DNA of 64,000 nt from Streptomyces sp. ITFR-21. Lineage in GTDB: Bacteria > Actinomycetota > Actinomycetes > Streptomycetales > Streptomycetaceae. The notes under the pieces are model-generated. The model was not told the origin of the DNA. It made no database searches and saw only the letters and a program-made list of their open reading frames with translations. Of this stretch, positions 16,601 to 25,120 are shown one piece after another; within the stretch, counting starts at the first letter, position 1; the number at the start of each line of letters is the position of its first letter. Made by a program: the position numbers and the translations under genes. The stretch is from assembly GCF_031844685.1 (NCBI RefSeq), contig NZ_CP134605.1:4275001-4339000 (forward strand). Direction: 5' to 3'.

Positions 16601-18802
16601 TCAGTCGACGGTCGCCGGAGCGGGCCGGGCGGCCTGGGCCGGTACGGCGGCCAACTCCTCGTCCTCCTCGGCCGGCTCCACCGCCAGGTGCGGCAGCCGC
16701 CGGTCCAGCCAGCCCGGCAGCCACCAGTTGGCGGCCCCGGACATGTGCATCAGCGACGGCACCAGCACCGTCCGCAGGATGAACGCGTCCAGCGCGACCG
16801 CGCCCGCCAGCCCGACGCCGAACATCGCCAGCACCCGCTGCCCGCTGAGCACGAAGGCCGCGAAGACGCAGATCATGATGACCGCCGCCGAGTTGATCAC
16901 CCGGCTGGTCTCGGCCAGCCCGACCCGTACCGCGCGGGCGTTGTCCCGGGTGTGCACCCACTCCTCGTGCATCCGGCTGACCAGGAAGACCTGGTAGTCC
17001 ATCGACAGCCCGAAGAGCAGCGACAGCATGATCACCGGCAGGAACGCGTCGACCGGCCCCTCCCGCCCGGCGATCGAGCCGCCCCAGCCCCACTGGAAGC
17101 ACGCCACCAGCACCCCGAAGGACGCCGCCGCCGCCACCAGGTTCATCACGGCCGCGGTCAGCGGCACCACCAGGCTGCGGAAGGCGAACAGCAGCAGGAC
17201 GAAGCCGAGCGCGATGATCACCCCGATGAACAGCGGCAGCTTGCCGAACAGGACCGTCGAGAAGTCCTTGAAGATCGCCGTCTGCCCGCCGACGTACGCC
17301 TTCATGGTGCTGCCGCGCTCGGCGGCCGGCACGACGTCGTCGCGCAGGTGGTCGATCAGGTCGGAGGTCGCCTTGTCCTGCGGGGAGGTGGTCGGCACCG
17401 CCTGGACCAGCGCCACCGTGTCGCCCGGCTTCATCGGCAGGGCGGCGGCGTACGCGATCCCGTCGGTGGCCTTCAGCCGGGTCACCAGCCCGGTCAGGGC
17501 GGTCCGGTCGGCCGGGGTCGGCACCTCGGCCAGGATGGTCAGCGGGCCGTTGAAGCCGGGTCCGAAACCGTCGGCCAGCATGTCGTACGCCTTGCGGGTG
17601 GTCGTCGTGGTCGGGTTGTTGCCCTGGTCGGAGGAGCCCAGCCGCAGCGACAGCGCCGGGATCGCCAGGGTCGCCATCACGGCCACCGCCACCACGGACA
17701 GCCAGCGCGGATGCCGCTGCAGGAACGACGACCAGCGGGCCGCGGTGCCCGTCGCGGTCCTCTCCTGCGGGCCCGAGGCTGCCAGTCGGCGCCGCTGCCG
17801 GCGGCTGAGCACCCGCACGCCGAGCACGCCCAGCAGCGCGGGCAGCAGGGTGACGGCCGCGGCCACCGTGATCACCACGGTCAGCGCGGAGGCCACGGCG
17901 ACCCCGTCAAGGAAGGTCAGCCGTAGCGTGAACATGCCCAGCAGCGCGATGCACACCGTGCCGCCCGCGAACAGCACCGCCCGCCCGGAGGTGTTCAGCG
18001 CGGTGACCGCGGCCTCCTCCGGCGTCCTGCCGCGCAGGATGCCCTTGCGGTGCCGGGTGACGATGAACAGCGCGTAGTCGATGCCGACACCGAGCCCGAC
18101 CAGGGTCGCCAGCTGCGGGGAGAAGTCGGCCACGTCCATGCCGTGGCTGAGCAGGATGATCGCCGACGACGAGATGCCGATGCCGAACAGCGCGGTCACC
18201 AGCGGCAGCAGCATGCCGAACAGCGAGCCCAGCGCCAGGAACAGCACCACGCCCGCGGCGGCGATGCCGACGCCCTCGGCCAGCCCCGGCAGCGGCGCCT
18301 CGGCCTGGGCCGGCTTGTTGCCGCCGACCTCGACCGCCAGCCCCTCGGCCCTGGCGCTGTGCGCGGTGTCGATCAGCAGCTGCGCCTGGTCGTCGGTCAT
18401 CGAGTTGCCGAGCTTGGTGTACGTCACGGTCGCGTACGCGGTGCGGCCGTCCGTGCTGATCTGCGCCGCGCCGGCCCGCTCGTACGGGCTGACGACCGTG
18501 CCCACGTCCTGCTGGTGGGCGATCTTCGCCAGCACCGGGTCGATCTGCTGCCGAACGGAGGCGTCGCGCACCGAGCCGGAGTCGACGTGCCACACCACCG
18601 TGTCGGCCTCACCGGACTGCTCCGGCAGCACCTGGCCCATCAGGTCCAGCACCTTCGCGGACTCGGTGCCCTTCAGCGAGAAGGCGTTGGAGTAACTGTC
18701 CCCGAGGGCCCGTCCGGACCCGCCGATGACCAGCAGTGCCGCCAGCCACACCAGGATCACCGTCCACTTGTGCCGGAAGCACCATCGCGCCACAGCGGCC
18801 AC
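16601..18802 (-). CDS. MMPL-family RND transporter
   Basis: This is a 733-residue inner-membrane exporter of the MMPL type, with two repeats, each a large extracytoplasmic loop plus a bundle of helices. Proton-relay-type motifs are visible: LGVGIDYALFIVTRHR in the first half and FGLSMDYQVFLVSRMHEEW in the second. The first loop starts at GDSYSNAFSLKGTESAKVLDLM. The GTG at 18802 is chosen because AGGAG (18811-18815) lies 8 nt upstream; a GTG at 18811 would overlap the ribosome site. It is divergent from a two-component operon, so that system probably controls it. The substrate (lipid or drug) is unknown. Confidence 0.9.
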   Translation of the reverse strand: MAAVARWCFRHKWTVILVWLAALLVIGGSGRALGDSYSNAFSLKGTESAKVLDLMGQVLPEQSGEADTVVWHVDSGSVRDASVRQQIDPVLAKIAHQQDVGTVVSPYERAGAAQISTDGRTAYATVTYTKLGNSMTDDQAQLLIDTAHSARAEGLAVEVGGNKPAQAEAPLPGLAEGVGIAAAGVVLFLALGSLFGMLLPLVTALFGIGISSSAIILLSHGMDVADFSPQLATLVGLGVGIDYALFIVTRHRKGILRGRTPEEAAVTALNTSGRAVLFAGGTVCIALLGMFTLRLTFLDGVAVASALTVVITVAAAVTLLPALLGVLGVRVLSRRQRRRLAASGPQERTATGTAARWSSFLQRHPRWLSVVAVAVMATLAIPALSLRLGSSDQGNNPTTTTTRKAYDMLADGFGPGFNGPLTILAEVPTPADRTALTGLVTRLKATDGIAYAAALPMKPGDTVALVQAVPTTSPQDKATSDLIDHLRDDVVPAAERGSTMKAYVGGQTAIFKDFSTVLFGKLPLFIGVIIALGFVLLLFAFRSLVVPLTAAVMNLVAAAASFGVLVACFQWGWGGSIAGREGPVDAFLPVIMLSLLFGLSMDYQVFLVSRMHEEWVHTRDNARAVRVGLAETSRVINSAAVIMICVFAAFVLSGQRVLAMFGVGLAGAVALDAFILRTVLVPSLMHMSGAANWWLPGWLDRRLPHLAVEPAEEDEELAAVPAQAARPAPATVD

Positions 18803-18956
18803 GCCCCACACTCCTGTCGTCCATGCGAAAAACCGATGATTCGCATTCAGCGTCCGTGGGGATGCCGCCGGCGGCCAAGCCGATCCGCGTTCTCTCAAGG
18901 AACTCCAAGGTTCGCTCCCGGCCGGGGCCGCGGCGCGGATGCGGATACTGGAAGGC

Positions 18957-19739
18957 ATGGACCGCGCCCCCGAACCCGCCGCCGAGCCCCAGCCCGCCCC
19001 CGCCACCGTGCTCATCGTCGAGGACGAACCGGGTATCGCCGACGTGCTGCGGATCACCCTCAAGTACCACGGCTTCGCCGTACACAGCGCCGCCACCGGG
19101 CGCGAGGCCCTGGCGCTCGCCCGGGAGCACCGGCCGGACCTGGTGCTGCTGGACGTGATGCTGCCGGACGGCAACGGCTGGGACGTCTGCCAGGTGCTGC
19201 GCCGGCAGCGGGCCGCCGAGGCGGGCGCCGACGGCGAGGACGACCTGGGTGTCATCTTCGTCACCGCCCGGGACGCGCCCCGCGACGTGGTGGCCGGGCT
19301 CGCGCTCGGCGGCGACGACTACATCACCAAGCCGTTCGGGGTGGACGAGGTGGTGGCCCGCGCGCACGCCGTGCTGCGCCGCACCAGGCGGCGGGGCGGC
19401 CGGGTCACCGACCGGGTGCTGCGGCACGGCGACCTGGAGATGGACGAGGCGACGTACACCGTACGGCGCGGCGGGCAGCCGGTGGAGCTGACGCCGACCG
19501 AGTACAACCTGCTGCGGCACCTGCTGCGCAACGCCGGCCGCATCCTCACCAAGGAGCAGCTCCTGCAACATGTGTGGCAGTACGAGACGGCGGTGTCCTC
19601 GACGGTGGTGGAGACCTACATCTCGTATCTGCGCCGGAAGCTGGACCGGCTGGGGCCGCCAGTGATCGAGACCCGGCGCGGGATCGGGTACGGGCTGCGG
19701 GCGGTCGGACCGGGCCTGGCCGCGGCCGCTGACCGGTGA
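18957..19739 (+). CDS. OmpR/PhoB-family response regulator
   Basis: This 260-residue response regulator has a receiver domain with the acidic pair in VLIVEDEPG, phosphoacceptor Asp in LVLLDVMLPDGNG, a T in VTARD and Lys in YITKPFG. It ends in a winged-helix effector (LTPTEYNLLRHLLRNAGRILTKEQLLQHVW ... VVETYISYLRRKLD ... RRGIGYGLR). The ATG at 18957 follows GGAAGG. An unusual 12-residue acidic insert (RAAEAGADGEDD) precedes the beta-4 strand. The kinase gene overlaps its stop codon. It likely controls the divergent MMPL gene across a 155 bp shared promoter region. Confidence 0.93.
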   Translation: MDRAPEPAAEPQPAPATVLIVEDEPGIADVLRITLKYHGFAVHSAATGREALALAREHRPDLVLLDVMLPDGNGWDVCQVLRRQRAAEAGADGEDDLGVIFVTARDAPRDVVAGLALGGDDYITKPFGVDEVVARAHAVLRRTRRRGGRVTDRVLRHGDLEMDEATYTVRRGGQPVELTPTEYNLLRHLLRNAGRILTKEQLLQHVWQYETAVSSTVVETYISYLRRKLDRLGPPVIETRRGIGYGLRAVGPGLAAAADR

Positions 19740-21337
19740 ACCGGTCCTGCGGCTTCTGGCCCCGGCCGCAGTCCCTGCGCGGCCGGTTCACCATCGCCAA
19801 CGTGCTGTTCCTGGCGGTCGGTCTGGCGCTCGCCGCCGTCGCCAGCATCACCGCCACGTACATGGTGCTGGTCGGGCAGCTGGACGACTCGCTCAGGTCC
19901 TCGCAGTCGGCGCTCGCCCAGACCTCGATCTCCGAGGGCGGGCTCGGCGAACTCTGCACGCTGGCCGACCTGCTGCAGAGCGACAAGGGCGGCTCGGCGA
20001 TCGCCAAGGCGTTCCAGCAGGACCTGTTCATCGTGCTGGACCGGCACGGCACGCCCGCCGCGGTGTGCCAGAACACCGGCACCGGGGTCAGCGACGAGCA
20101 GCTGCGGCTGGCGGCGGCGCTGCCCGACCCGGCCCGGCTGGCCCGCGGCGGGCACCCGGCCACCGTGAAGTCCGGCGAGATGGAGTACCGGGTGGTGGCG
20201 CTGCGGCTGTCCGACGGCACGATCCTGGTCAAGGGGATGCGGCTGAGCGGGGTCAAGCGGGCCATCGGCAAGCTGCTGATCGTGGAGGCCGCGATCGGCG
20301 CCGTCCTGCTGGGGCTGCTCGCCACCGGCTCGCTGACCGCCGCCCGGCGCCGGCTCAGCCCGCTGGAGGACATGGTGGAGACCGCCTCCGCCATCGCCGA
20401 GGGCGACCTGTCCCGCCGGATCGCCACCGCCCGGCACGGCTCCAGCGAGGTCGGGCAGCTCAGCACGGCGCTTAACGCGATGCTCCAGCAGATCGAGGGC
20501 GCGCTGACCGAGAGCGGGCGCGCCACCGCGCAGCTGCGGCAGTTCCTGGCCGACGCCTCGCACGAGCTGCGCACCCCCCTGGCGTCGGTGCGCGGCTACC
20601 TCCAGCTGTACGAGAAGGGCATGCTGGACGCCGAGGAGAAGGACCGGGCGCTGGGCCGGGTGTCCGCGGAGGCGCTGCGGATGAGCCGGCTGGTGGACGA
20701 ACTGCTGGCGCTGGCCCGGCTGGAGGACCGCCCGGCGCTGGCCTTCGCGCCGGTGGACCTGGGCCGGCTGGTACGCGACGCCGCCGCCGACCTGGCCGCC
20801 CAGCAGCCGGGGCGGCCCGTCACCCTGCTGCTGCCGCGGGAGACCGGCCCGGACGGTGCCGGCCCGGACAGCGGGGGGCCGACCGGTACCGGCGGGCCGT
20901 ACGCGCTCGGCGACGAGGCCGGGCTGCGGCAGGTGGTGGGCAACCTGCTCGGCAACGTACGGGTCCACACCCCCGCCGGCTGCCCGGTCACCGTCGAGGT
21001 CGCGGTCTGCGGCACCGGTGACCTCCGGCTGCGCGTCAGCGACGCGGGCCCCGGCCTGAGCGAACAGGACGCCGCCCGCGTCTTCGACCGTTTCTTCCGC
21101 GCCGACCCCGAGCGCGCCCGCGAGACCGGCGGCGCCGGCCTCGGCATGTCCATCGTCCAGGCCCTCGTCCACGCCCACCACGGCACCGTCCACCTCACCA
21201 CCGCCCCCGCCGCCGGCCTGACCGTGACCGTCACCCTCCCCACCGCGGCCCCGCCGCTGTTCCCGGCGGGCGCAGCCGTCGGCCCCTCAGCCGCGCCCGG
21301 ACCCGTTTTGACGTCAGCGGGATCCGCCGCCGCCTGA
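19736..21337 (+). CDS. two-component sensor histidine kinase
   Basis: This is a 533-residue membrane kinase whose GTG start overlaps the response regulator stop (GTGA). Two membrane helices (about 20-45 and 175-200) enclose an extracytoplasmic domain of about 125 residues that contains CTLADLLQ and VCQNTG. They are followed by HAMP (RLSPLEDMVETASAIAEGDLSRRI), HisKA with the phospho-His in DASHELRTPLASVRGYLQLY, and HATPase with N (VVGNLLGNV), G1 (DAGPGL) and G2 (GGAGLGMSIV) boxes. In the N box the usual NLLxNA reads NLLGNV. The partner is the preceding regulator. Confidence 0.93.
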   Translation: MNRSCGFWPRPQSLRGRFTIANVLFLAVGLALAAVASITATYMVLVGQLDDSLRSSQSALAQTSISEGGLGELCTLADLLQSDKGGSAIAKAFQQDLFIVLDRHGTPAAVCQNTGTGVSDEQLRLAAALPDPARLARGGHPATVKSGEMEYRVVALRLSDGTILVKGMRLSGVKRAIGKLLIVEAAIGAVLLGLLATGSLTAARRRLSPLEDMVETASAIAEGDLSRRIATARHGSSEVGQLSTALNAMLQQIEGALTESGRATAQLRQFLADASHELRTPLASVRGYLQLYEKGMLDAEEKDRALGRVSAEALRMSRLVDELLALARLEDRPALAFAPVDLGRLVRDAAADLAAQQPGRPVTLLLPRETGPDGAGPDSGGPTGTGGPYALGDEAGLRQVVGNLLGNVRVHTPAGCPVTVEVAVCGTGDLRLRVSDAGPGLSEQDAARVFDRFFRADPERARETGGAGLGMSIVQALVHAHHGTVHLTTAPAAGLTVTVTLPTAAPPLFPAGAAVGPSAAPGPVLTSAGSAAA

Positions 21338-21527
21338 CCCGCACGGGGAGTGGCTCTTGTTCTCCTTCCGGACGGAGCTCATGAGCAGAGGCGGTGTCCG
21401 GAACGCAAACGGAGAAATTCGCGCCTCCGAGCGGAGTGTTTCTACGACCGTGACTGGTTGTAGCGGCAGGTTCACCGGGTCTACCCTTGTGCTCCGGACT
21501 GGGGGAGGTCCGTCATACGGAGGGGTC
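21338..21527 (+). promoter_or_regulatory. probable promoter region of the nucleotide-modification island
   Basis: There is no gene here. A TTGTAG at about 21451 followed 18 bp later by TACCCT is a reasonable vegetative-type promoter guess. The ribosome site GGAGGGG lies just before ATG 21528. Base composition drops from here onward compared with the preceding kinase gene. Confidence 0.4.
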
Positions 21528-21581
21528 ATGGACTTTGCTGACTTCCAGCGCGCCGCACGTGACACGAGTGAACTCCGATGA
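21528..21581 (+). other. original 5' end of the MazG-like gene, cut by an in-frame TGA
   Basis: ATG 21528, with a strong GGAGGGG ribosome site, opens MDFADFQRAARDTSELR and then meets TGA at 21579-21581. The same frame resumes as ALLPVVGLAGETGS at about 21597. Between them the +1 frame reads DEAGRKA, which fits the family better. This suggests that two small indels, and not a simple nonsense change, broke the N-terminus. Confidence 0.6.
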
Positions 21582-21608
21582 GGCGGGCCGCAAGGCGCAT
21601 TACTGCCG

Positions 21609-22496
21609 GTGGTCGGCCTGGCCGGCGAGACAGGTTCCATTCTGGGCATCTACAAGAAGTATCTGCGCGGCGGCGTCGACCTGGAGGCCAGCAGGAGATT
21701 CTTCAGCGAAGAGCTGGGCGACCTGCTCTGGTACATCGCCGCGGTCGCGACGTCGTGCGGACTCGATCTGGACACCATCGCCGAATCCAACCTGAGCCGG
21801 GCCAGAGCCCGGTACGGATCCCACTCACGTCCGTACCAGCCGAATAACTGGCCGGCACCCGACGCCTCCTATCCGGAGACCGAGCGATTCCCCCGCCGAC
21901 TCGTGATGGAGTTCACCGAGCGACGGGGCCGGCGCGACCAGCTCGTCGGCCGGATGAGGCTGGTCAATGCCGAGCCCGACGCCTTCGGCGGTGTGGTCCG
22001 CCAGGTCAACGGCAAACGCATCGGATTCCGCGTGGGAGACTTCCTCGGCGATGAGCTGACGGACAACACCCGCAAGAGCGACGGATACCGTTTCCACGAC
22101 GCCATCCACCTGGGATTCCTGTCGGTTCTGGGGTGGTCGCCGAACATGCGGTCACTGCTGGGGTTGAAGCGGAGATCAGATCCGGAAACCGACGAGGCGG
22201 AGGACGGCGCCCGGGCGATCTTCGCCGAGGAGGGCCTGGCCGCGGTGCTCTCCCGGCTGGCCAGGGAGAGAAAGGGATTCCTCGACGAGGCCGGCATCGA
22301 CGGCGAAGTCCTCAAGATAGCGGAGGCCGCCACCTTCGACCTGGAGGTGGAAGGGACGCCGGCATGGCTCTGGCGGCGGGCCATACACCACGGCTTCCGA
22401 GCCATGGCGGATCTGACCGAGAACAGCGGCGGCTATCTGCTCGCGGACTTGGACGCCCGGACGCTCACATACGAGAAGGTGGTAGTGCGTGGATAG
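21609..22496 (+). CDS. MazG-like NTP pyrophosphohydrolase with a C-terminal extension (5' end damaged)
   Basis: The intact frame of 295 codons opens at VVGLAGETGSILGIYKKYLR and carries the MazG/all-alpha NTP-PPase motifs: GLAGETG and SEELGDLLWYIAAVA (ExxD-type metal ligands). MazG enzymes hydrolyse (d)NTPs to monophosphate and pyrophosphate. From about residue 75 on, a second region (RFPRRLVMEF ... GYRFHDAIHLGFLSVLGWSPNMRSLLGLKRRSDP ... YLLADLDARTLTYEKV) has no function I can assign, though it looks structured. Without the 5' piece at 21528 the first helix of the MazG fold is missing, so activity is doubtful unless translation bypasses the break. The next gene begins 8 bp before its stop. Codon use is less GC-biased than in the flanking genes. 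Confidence 0.75.
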   Translation: MVGLAGETGSILGIYKKYLRGGVDLEASRRFFSEELGDLLWYIAAVATSCGLDLDTIAESNLSRARARYGSHSRPYQPNNWPAPDASYPETERFPRRLVMEFTERRGRRDQLVGRMRLVNAEPDAFGGVVRQVNGKRIGFRVGDFLGDELTDNTRKSDGYRFHDAIHLGFLSVLGWSPNMRSLLGLKRRSDPETDEAEDGARAIFAEEGLAAVLSRLARERKGFLDEAGIDGEVLKIAEAATFDLEVEGTPAWLWRRAIHHGFRAMADLTENSGGYLLADLDARTLTYEKVVVRG

Positions 22497-23076
22497 TCAC
22501 GCAGAATGCATCATGGCCATCGGGCGTTTGCACCGCGCGAAGGACGCAGCCTACGGAAACGCCTGGAAGAAGCGCGGTGAAGTGATCGGCGTCCTGGCGA
22601 ACCTGGCCAGAAAGGTGGACCGGCTGGAGGCACTTGCCGAAGGTGCGCCGGCCACATACGACGAGTCCATCTTCGATACGGCGGTCGACCTCTTCGTCTA
22701 CGGTCTCAAGTACCAGACGCTTCTCGCCGACATCGACCCCACGGTCGCCGCGACCCTTTTCGCGGATCCTGGTGTCGTTCCGCCCTACAGCGACGGCCCC
22801 CTGGGATTCGAGTTCCTCCTGGACCATGTCGTGGAGCTCCGCGCTGACCAGGTGCCGTCCGTCGCCAGGGCGACCGCCGTGGTCGCCGACACGTTCGCAG
22901 GGGTCGAGTCCTACTTCTCGCCGGCCGCCGCCGTGCCCGAGCCGATGGACCGGCTGGCCAGAGCCCGCGCTGTCACGGCCGCCGCGTGGGCGCTGATCGC
23001 CGCGCTCACGCGTGAGGCGCCACCGCTGTACCGTGACTTCATCACGGCCTGCCGGGAAGCCAGCCGTGCGGGCTGA
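22489..23076 (+). CDS. protein with an N-terminal Nmad1/DUF1599-like region
   Basis: This 195-residue protein starts at a GTG that overlaps the MazG gene by 8 bp. Residues 10-45 (AIGRLHRAKDAAYGNAWKKRGEVIGVLANLARKVDRLEAL) resemble the DUF1599 core, in which a K..YG.aW..R motif precedes a K.dRl helix. Pfam calls this nucleotide modification associated domain 1. This is a judgement by eye and needs a profile search. Residues 100-195 are helical, contain FEFLLDHVVELRADQVPS, and are not recognised. Its overlap with both neighbours argues for one co-translated unit acting on nucleotides. Confidence 0.7.
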   Translation: MDSHAECIMAIGRLHRAKDAAYGNAWKKRGEVIGVLANLARKVDRLEALAEGAPATYDESIFDTAVDLFVYGLKYQTLLADIDPTVAATLFADPGVVPPYSDGPLGFEFLLDHVVELRADQVPSVARATAVVADTFAGVESYFSPAAAVPEPMDRLARARAVTAAAWALIAALTREAPPLYRDFITACREASRAG

Positions 23077-25120
23077 GGACCTCGCCAAACTTCTGGACGA
23101 CGTCCGGACCCGGCTGCTGGACGGCGCACAGTCCCTGGCCGTCATCGGCCTCACGCCGGTGACCCTGCGTCTGTTCGACGCACTGGGCGCTTCCGGGCTG
23201 GCCCGCGGCATCAAGGCCGTCTATGCGGAAGGACCGCCGACAGCCGTCTGGTCCATGCTTCCGGCTCTCGTCCTGCCGTTGGCCGACCTGGCCGGAGCCG
23301 AACACGACGTGCTGGCGGTCGCGGCCGACACCGAGAAGGAAGACCTGCTTCTGGCGGCTCTGCCCCATATCCAGGCCGCGCCGAAAATTCTGATCGCCGG
23401 GTACGGACACCTGGAGTTCCGTGACGCGCTGTTCCGCGAGGAATTCGCCCAGCTGCTGGTTCCCTCCTTCGCGAACGGCTATCCGCACACTCTGGTACAC
23501 CTGTACGAATGTCTGCGCAACGCGGCGCGGTTGGGGCTGACCGGTACCGTCGCTGAGTTCGGGATGTTCAAAGGCGGCACCACGATGTTCCTTTCCAGGC
23601 TGATCGAGCGGCTCGGTATGGAGTGGCCGGTCGTGGGGTTCGACACCTTCGACGGTTTTCCGCCGCGGCGCAGCCCACTCGATATGTATGATCATCCTGA
23701 TTGCGTGTTCACTGACCTGGCCGCGGTGCGGCGCTATCTCCAGGGCCGTGCGGTGCAGATCATTCCAGGTGACATCGTCGAGACGTGCCGGCACCTGGAG
23801 GACAGCCGACTCGTCCTCTCCTTCGTCGACACCGACAACTACAGCTCCGCCAAGGCGGCGATCGAGGTCGTGAGAGAGCGGACCGTTGTCGGCGGTGCCA
23901 TCGTCTTCGATCACTTCACAGGTCGCCAGCGCTTTCGCTACACCCTGGGAGAGCGTATGGCAGGGAGTGTCCTGCTGGATGACCCGCGATACTTTCATCT
24001 TCACGACACAGGTGTCTTCTACCGTCAGCGTTGGCAATACGCCCCGTACTTGAGGATCATTCCCGCCATGAAGCAGCCCCCCGTCCCGCGGCAGCGTGTG
24101 TTCGATCTCTACTGGTATTTCGCCTCCGAGCGGCAGAGCGCTTTCGAAAAGCGCGTGGCCGGGACCTCCCGGCCGTGGACGGGGGATCCCATCCTGCAGG
24201 AATTCAAGTTCTGCAACGTGTTCCGCGCTGCGGACCGCGTGTCGCAGTACATGATCAGCGAGGTCTGCTACCACGGGGAATCCTGCACACCCAAGGACCG
24301 TCTTTTCCAGATCGTCGCGTTCCGCACGTTCAGCAAGATCGAGACGTGGCGGACCGTCCGGGACTTCCTGGGCCACCACCCGACCCTGGAGGACCTCGGC
24401 AGCGGAGCCTTCACGAAGGCGCTCGACCACGCGCGGGCGCGTAACGGCGGTCTCTACACCGGCGCGTTCATTCTGTGCGCCACGGACGCCTACGGCCAGT
24501 CGCTCAAGCACCTGAACCACGTCGAACTCTTCCGGCTCATGTTCCTCCAGGACGACCTCGGTGCGCGCGTGCTCAAGGCGGGCAGCCTGCGCGAGATTTA
24601 CCAGCTCCTGCACGAGTTCCCGCTGATGGGTGATTTCATGTCCTATCAGATCGCCATCGACCTCAATTACTCAGATCTTGTCAATTTTAGCGAGAACGAG
24701 TTCACCCAGGCCGGTCCCGGCGCGCTGCGGGGCATCAAGAAGGTGTTCGAGAGCCTGGGCGATTATTCGCCGACAGAAATCATCCTGTGGATGGCGGAGA
24801 ACCAGGAGCGCGAGTTCCGGCGGCTGGGACTCCCTTTCAACGGCCTGTGGGGACGGCCGTTGCAGGCCATCGACTGCCAGGGCCTGTTCTGCGAGACCGA
24901 CAAGTACTGCAGGGAGGCCGTCCCCGAGCTGACCAGCGCCCGCAAGCGCATCAAGGCGCGGTTCAACCAGTCGGTGGAGCCCATGCGCCTCTTCTTTCCT
25001 CCCAAATGGGGGATCAATGACCGGCTCCCGCACAACGCGGTATGCGGTCCTGTCGACGTCTCCGGCAGTCCCGGTCCCGCCGCCGACGCCATGGGCGAGC
25101 CGCTCGGCACTCTCTTCTGA
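23066..25120 (+). CDS. TylF-type methyltransferase fused to an aGPT-pyrophosphorylase clade 3 / nucleotide-kinase-like domain
   Basis: The 684-residue product has three parts. Residues 20-130 are a Rossmann-like region (LAVIGLTPVTLRLFDALG ... DVLAVAADTEKEDLLLAALP ... KILIAGYGHLEFRD). Residues 150-320 match TylF/MycF SAM methyltransferases, with motif I VAEFGMFKGGTT, then VVGFDTFDGFPP, LSFVDTDNYSS and IVFDHFTG. Residues 345-655 match the family named in phage thymine-hypermodification clusters as nucleotide kinase / alpha-glutamyl-putrescinyl-thymine pyrophosphorylase clade 3: ILQEFKFCNVFRAADRVSQY, IVAFRTFSKIETW, FPLMGDFMSYQIAIDLNYS, FSENEFTQAGPGALRGIKK, AIDCQGLFCETDKYCR and FFPPKWGIN. I chose the GTG at 23066 (GGGAAG ribosome site), which overlaps the previous gene by 11 bp. 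An enzyme that modifies a base or nucleotide is inferred; the substrate is unknown. Confidence 0.82.
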   Translation: MRAEDLAKLLDDVRTRLLDGAQSLAVIGLTPVTLRLFDALGASGLARGIKAVYAEGPPTAVWSMLPALVLPLADLAGAEHDVLAVAADTEKEDLLLAALPHIQAAPKILIAGYGHLEFRDALFREEFAQLLVPSFANGYPHTLVHLYECLRNAARLGLTGTVAEFGMFKGGTTMFLSRLIERLGMEWPVVGFDTFDGFPPRRSPLDMYDHPDCVFTDLAAVRRYLQGRAVQIIPGDIVETCRHLEDSRLVLSFVDTDNYSSAKAAIEVVRERTVVGGAIVFDHFTGRQRFRYTLGERMAGSVLLDDPRYFHLHDTGVFYRQRWQYAPYLRIIPAMKQPPVPRQRVFDLYWYFASERQSAFEKRVAGTSRPWTGDPILQEFKFCNVFRAADRVSQYMISEVCYHGESCTPKDRLFQIVAFRTFSKIETWRTVRDFLGHHPTLEDLGSGAFTKALDHARARNGGLYTGAFILCATDAYGQSLKHLNHVELFRLMFLQDDLGARVLKAGSLREIYQLLHEFPLMGDFMSYQIAIDLNYSDLVNFSENEFTQAGPGALRGIKKVFESLGDYSPTEIILWMAENQEREFRRLGLPFNGLWGRPLQAIDCQGLFCETDKYCREAVPELTSARKRIKARFNQSVEPMRLFFPPKWGINDRLPHNAVCGPVDVSGSPGPAADAMGEPLGTLF

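Noticed and set aside
21579..21581. TGA in the MazG frame as a selenocysteine codon
   Set aside because: No SECIS-like hairpin or selenoprotein family fits, and the +1 frame between the two parts carries family-like residues, so small indels are the better explanation.
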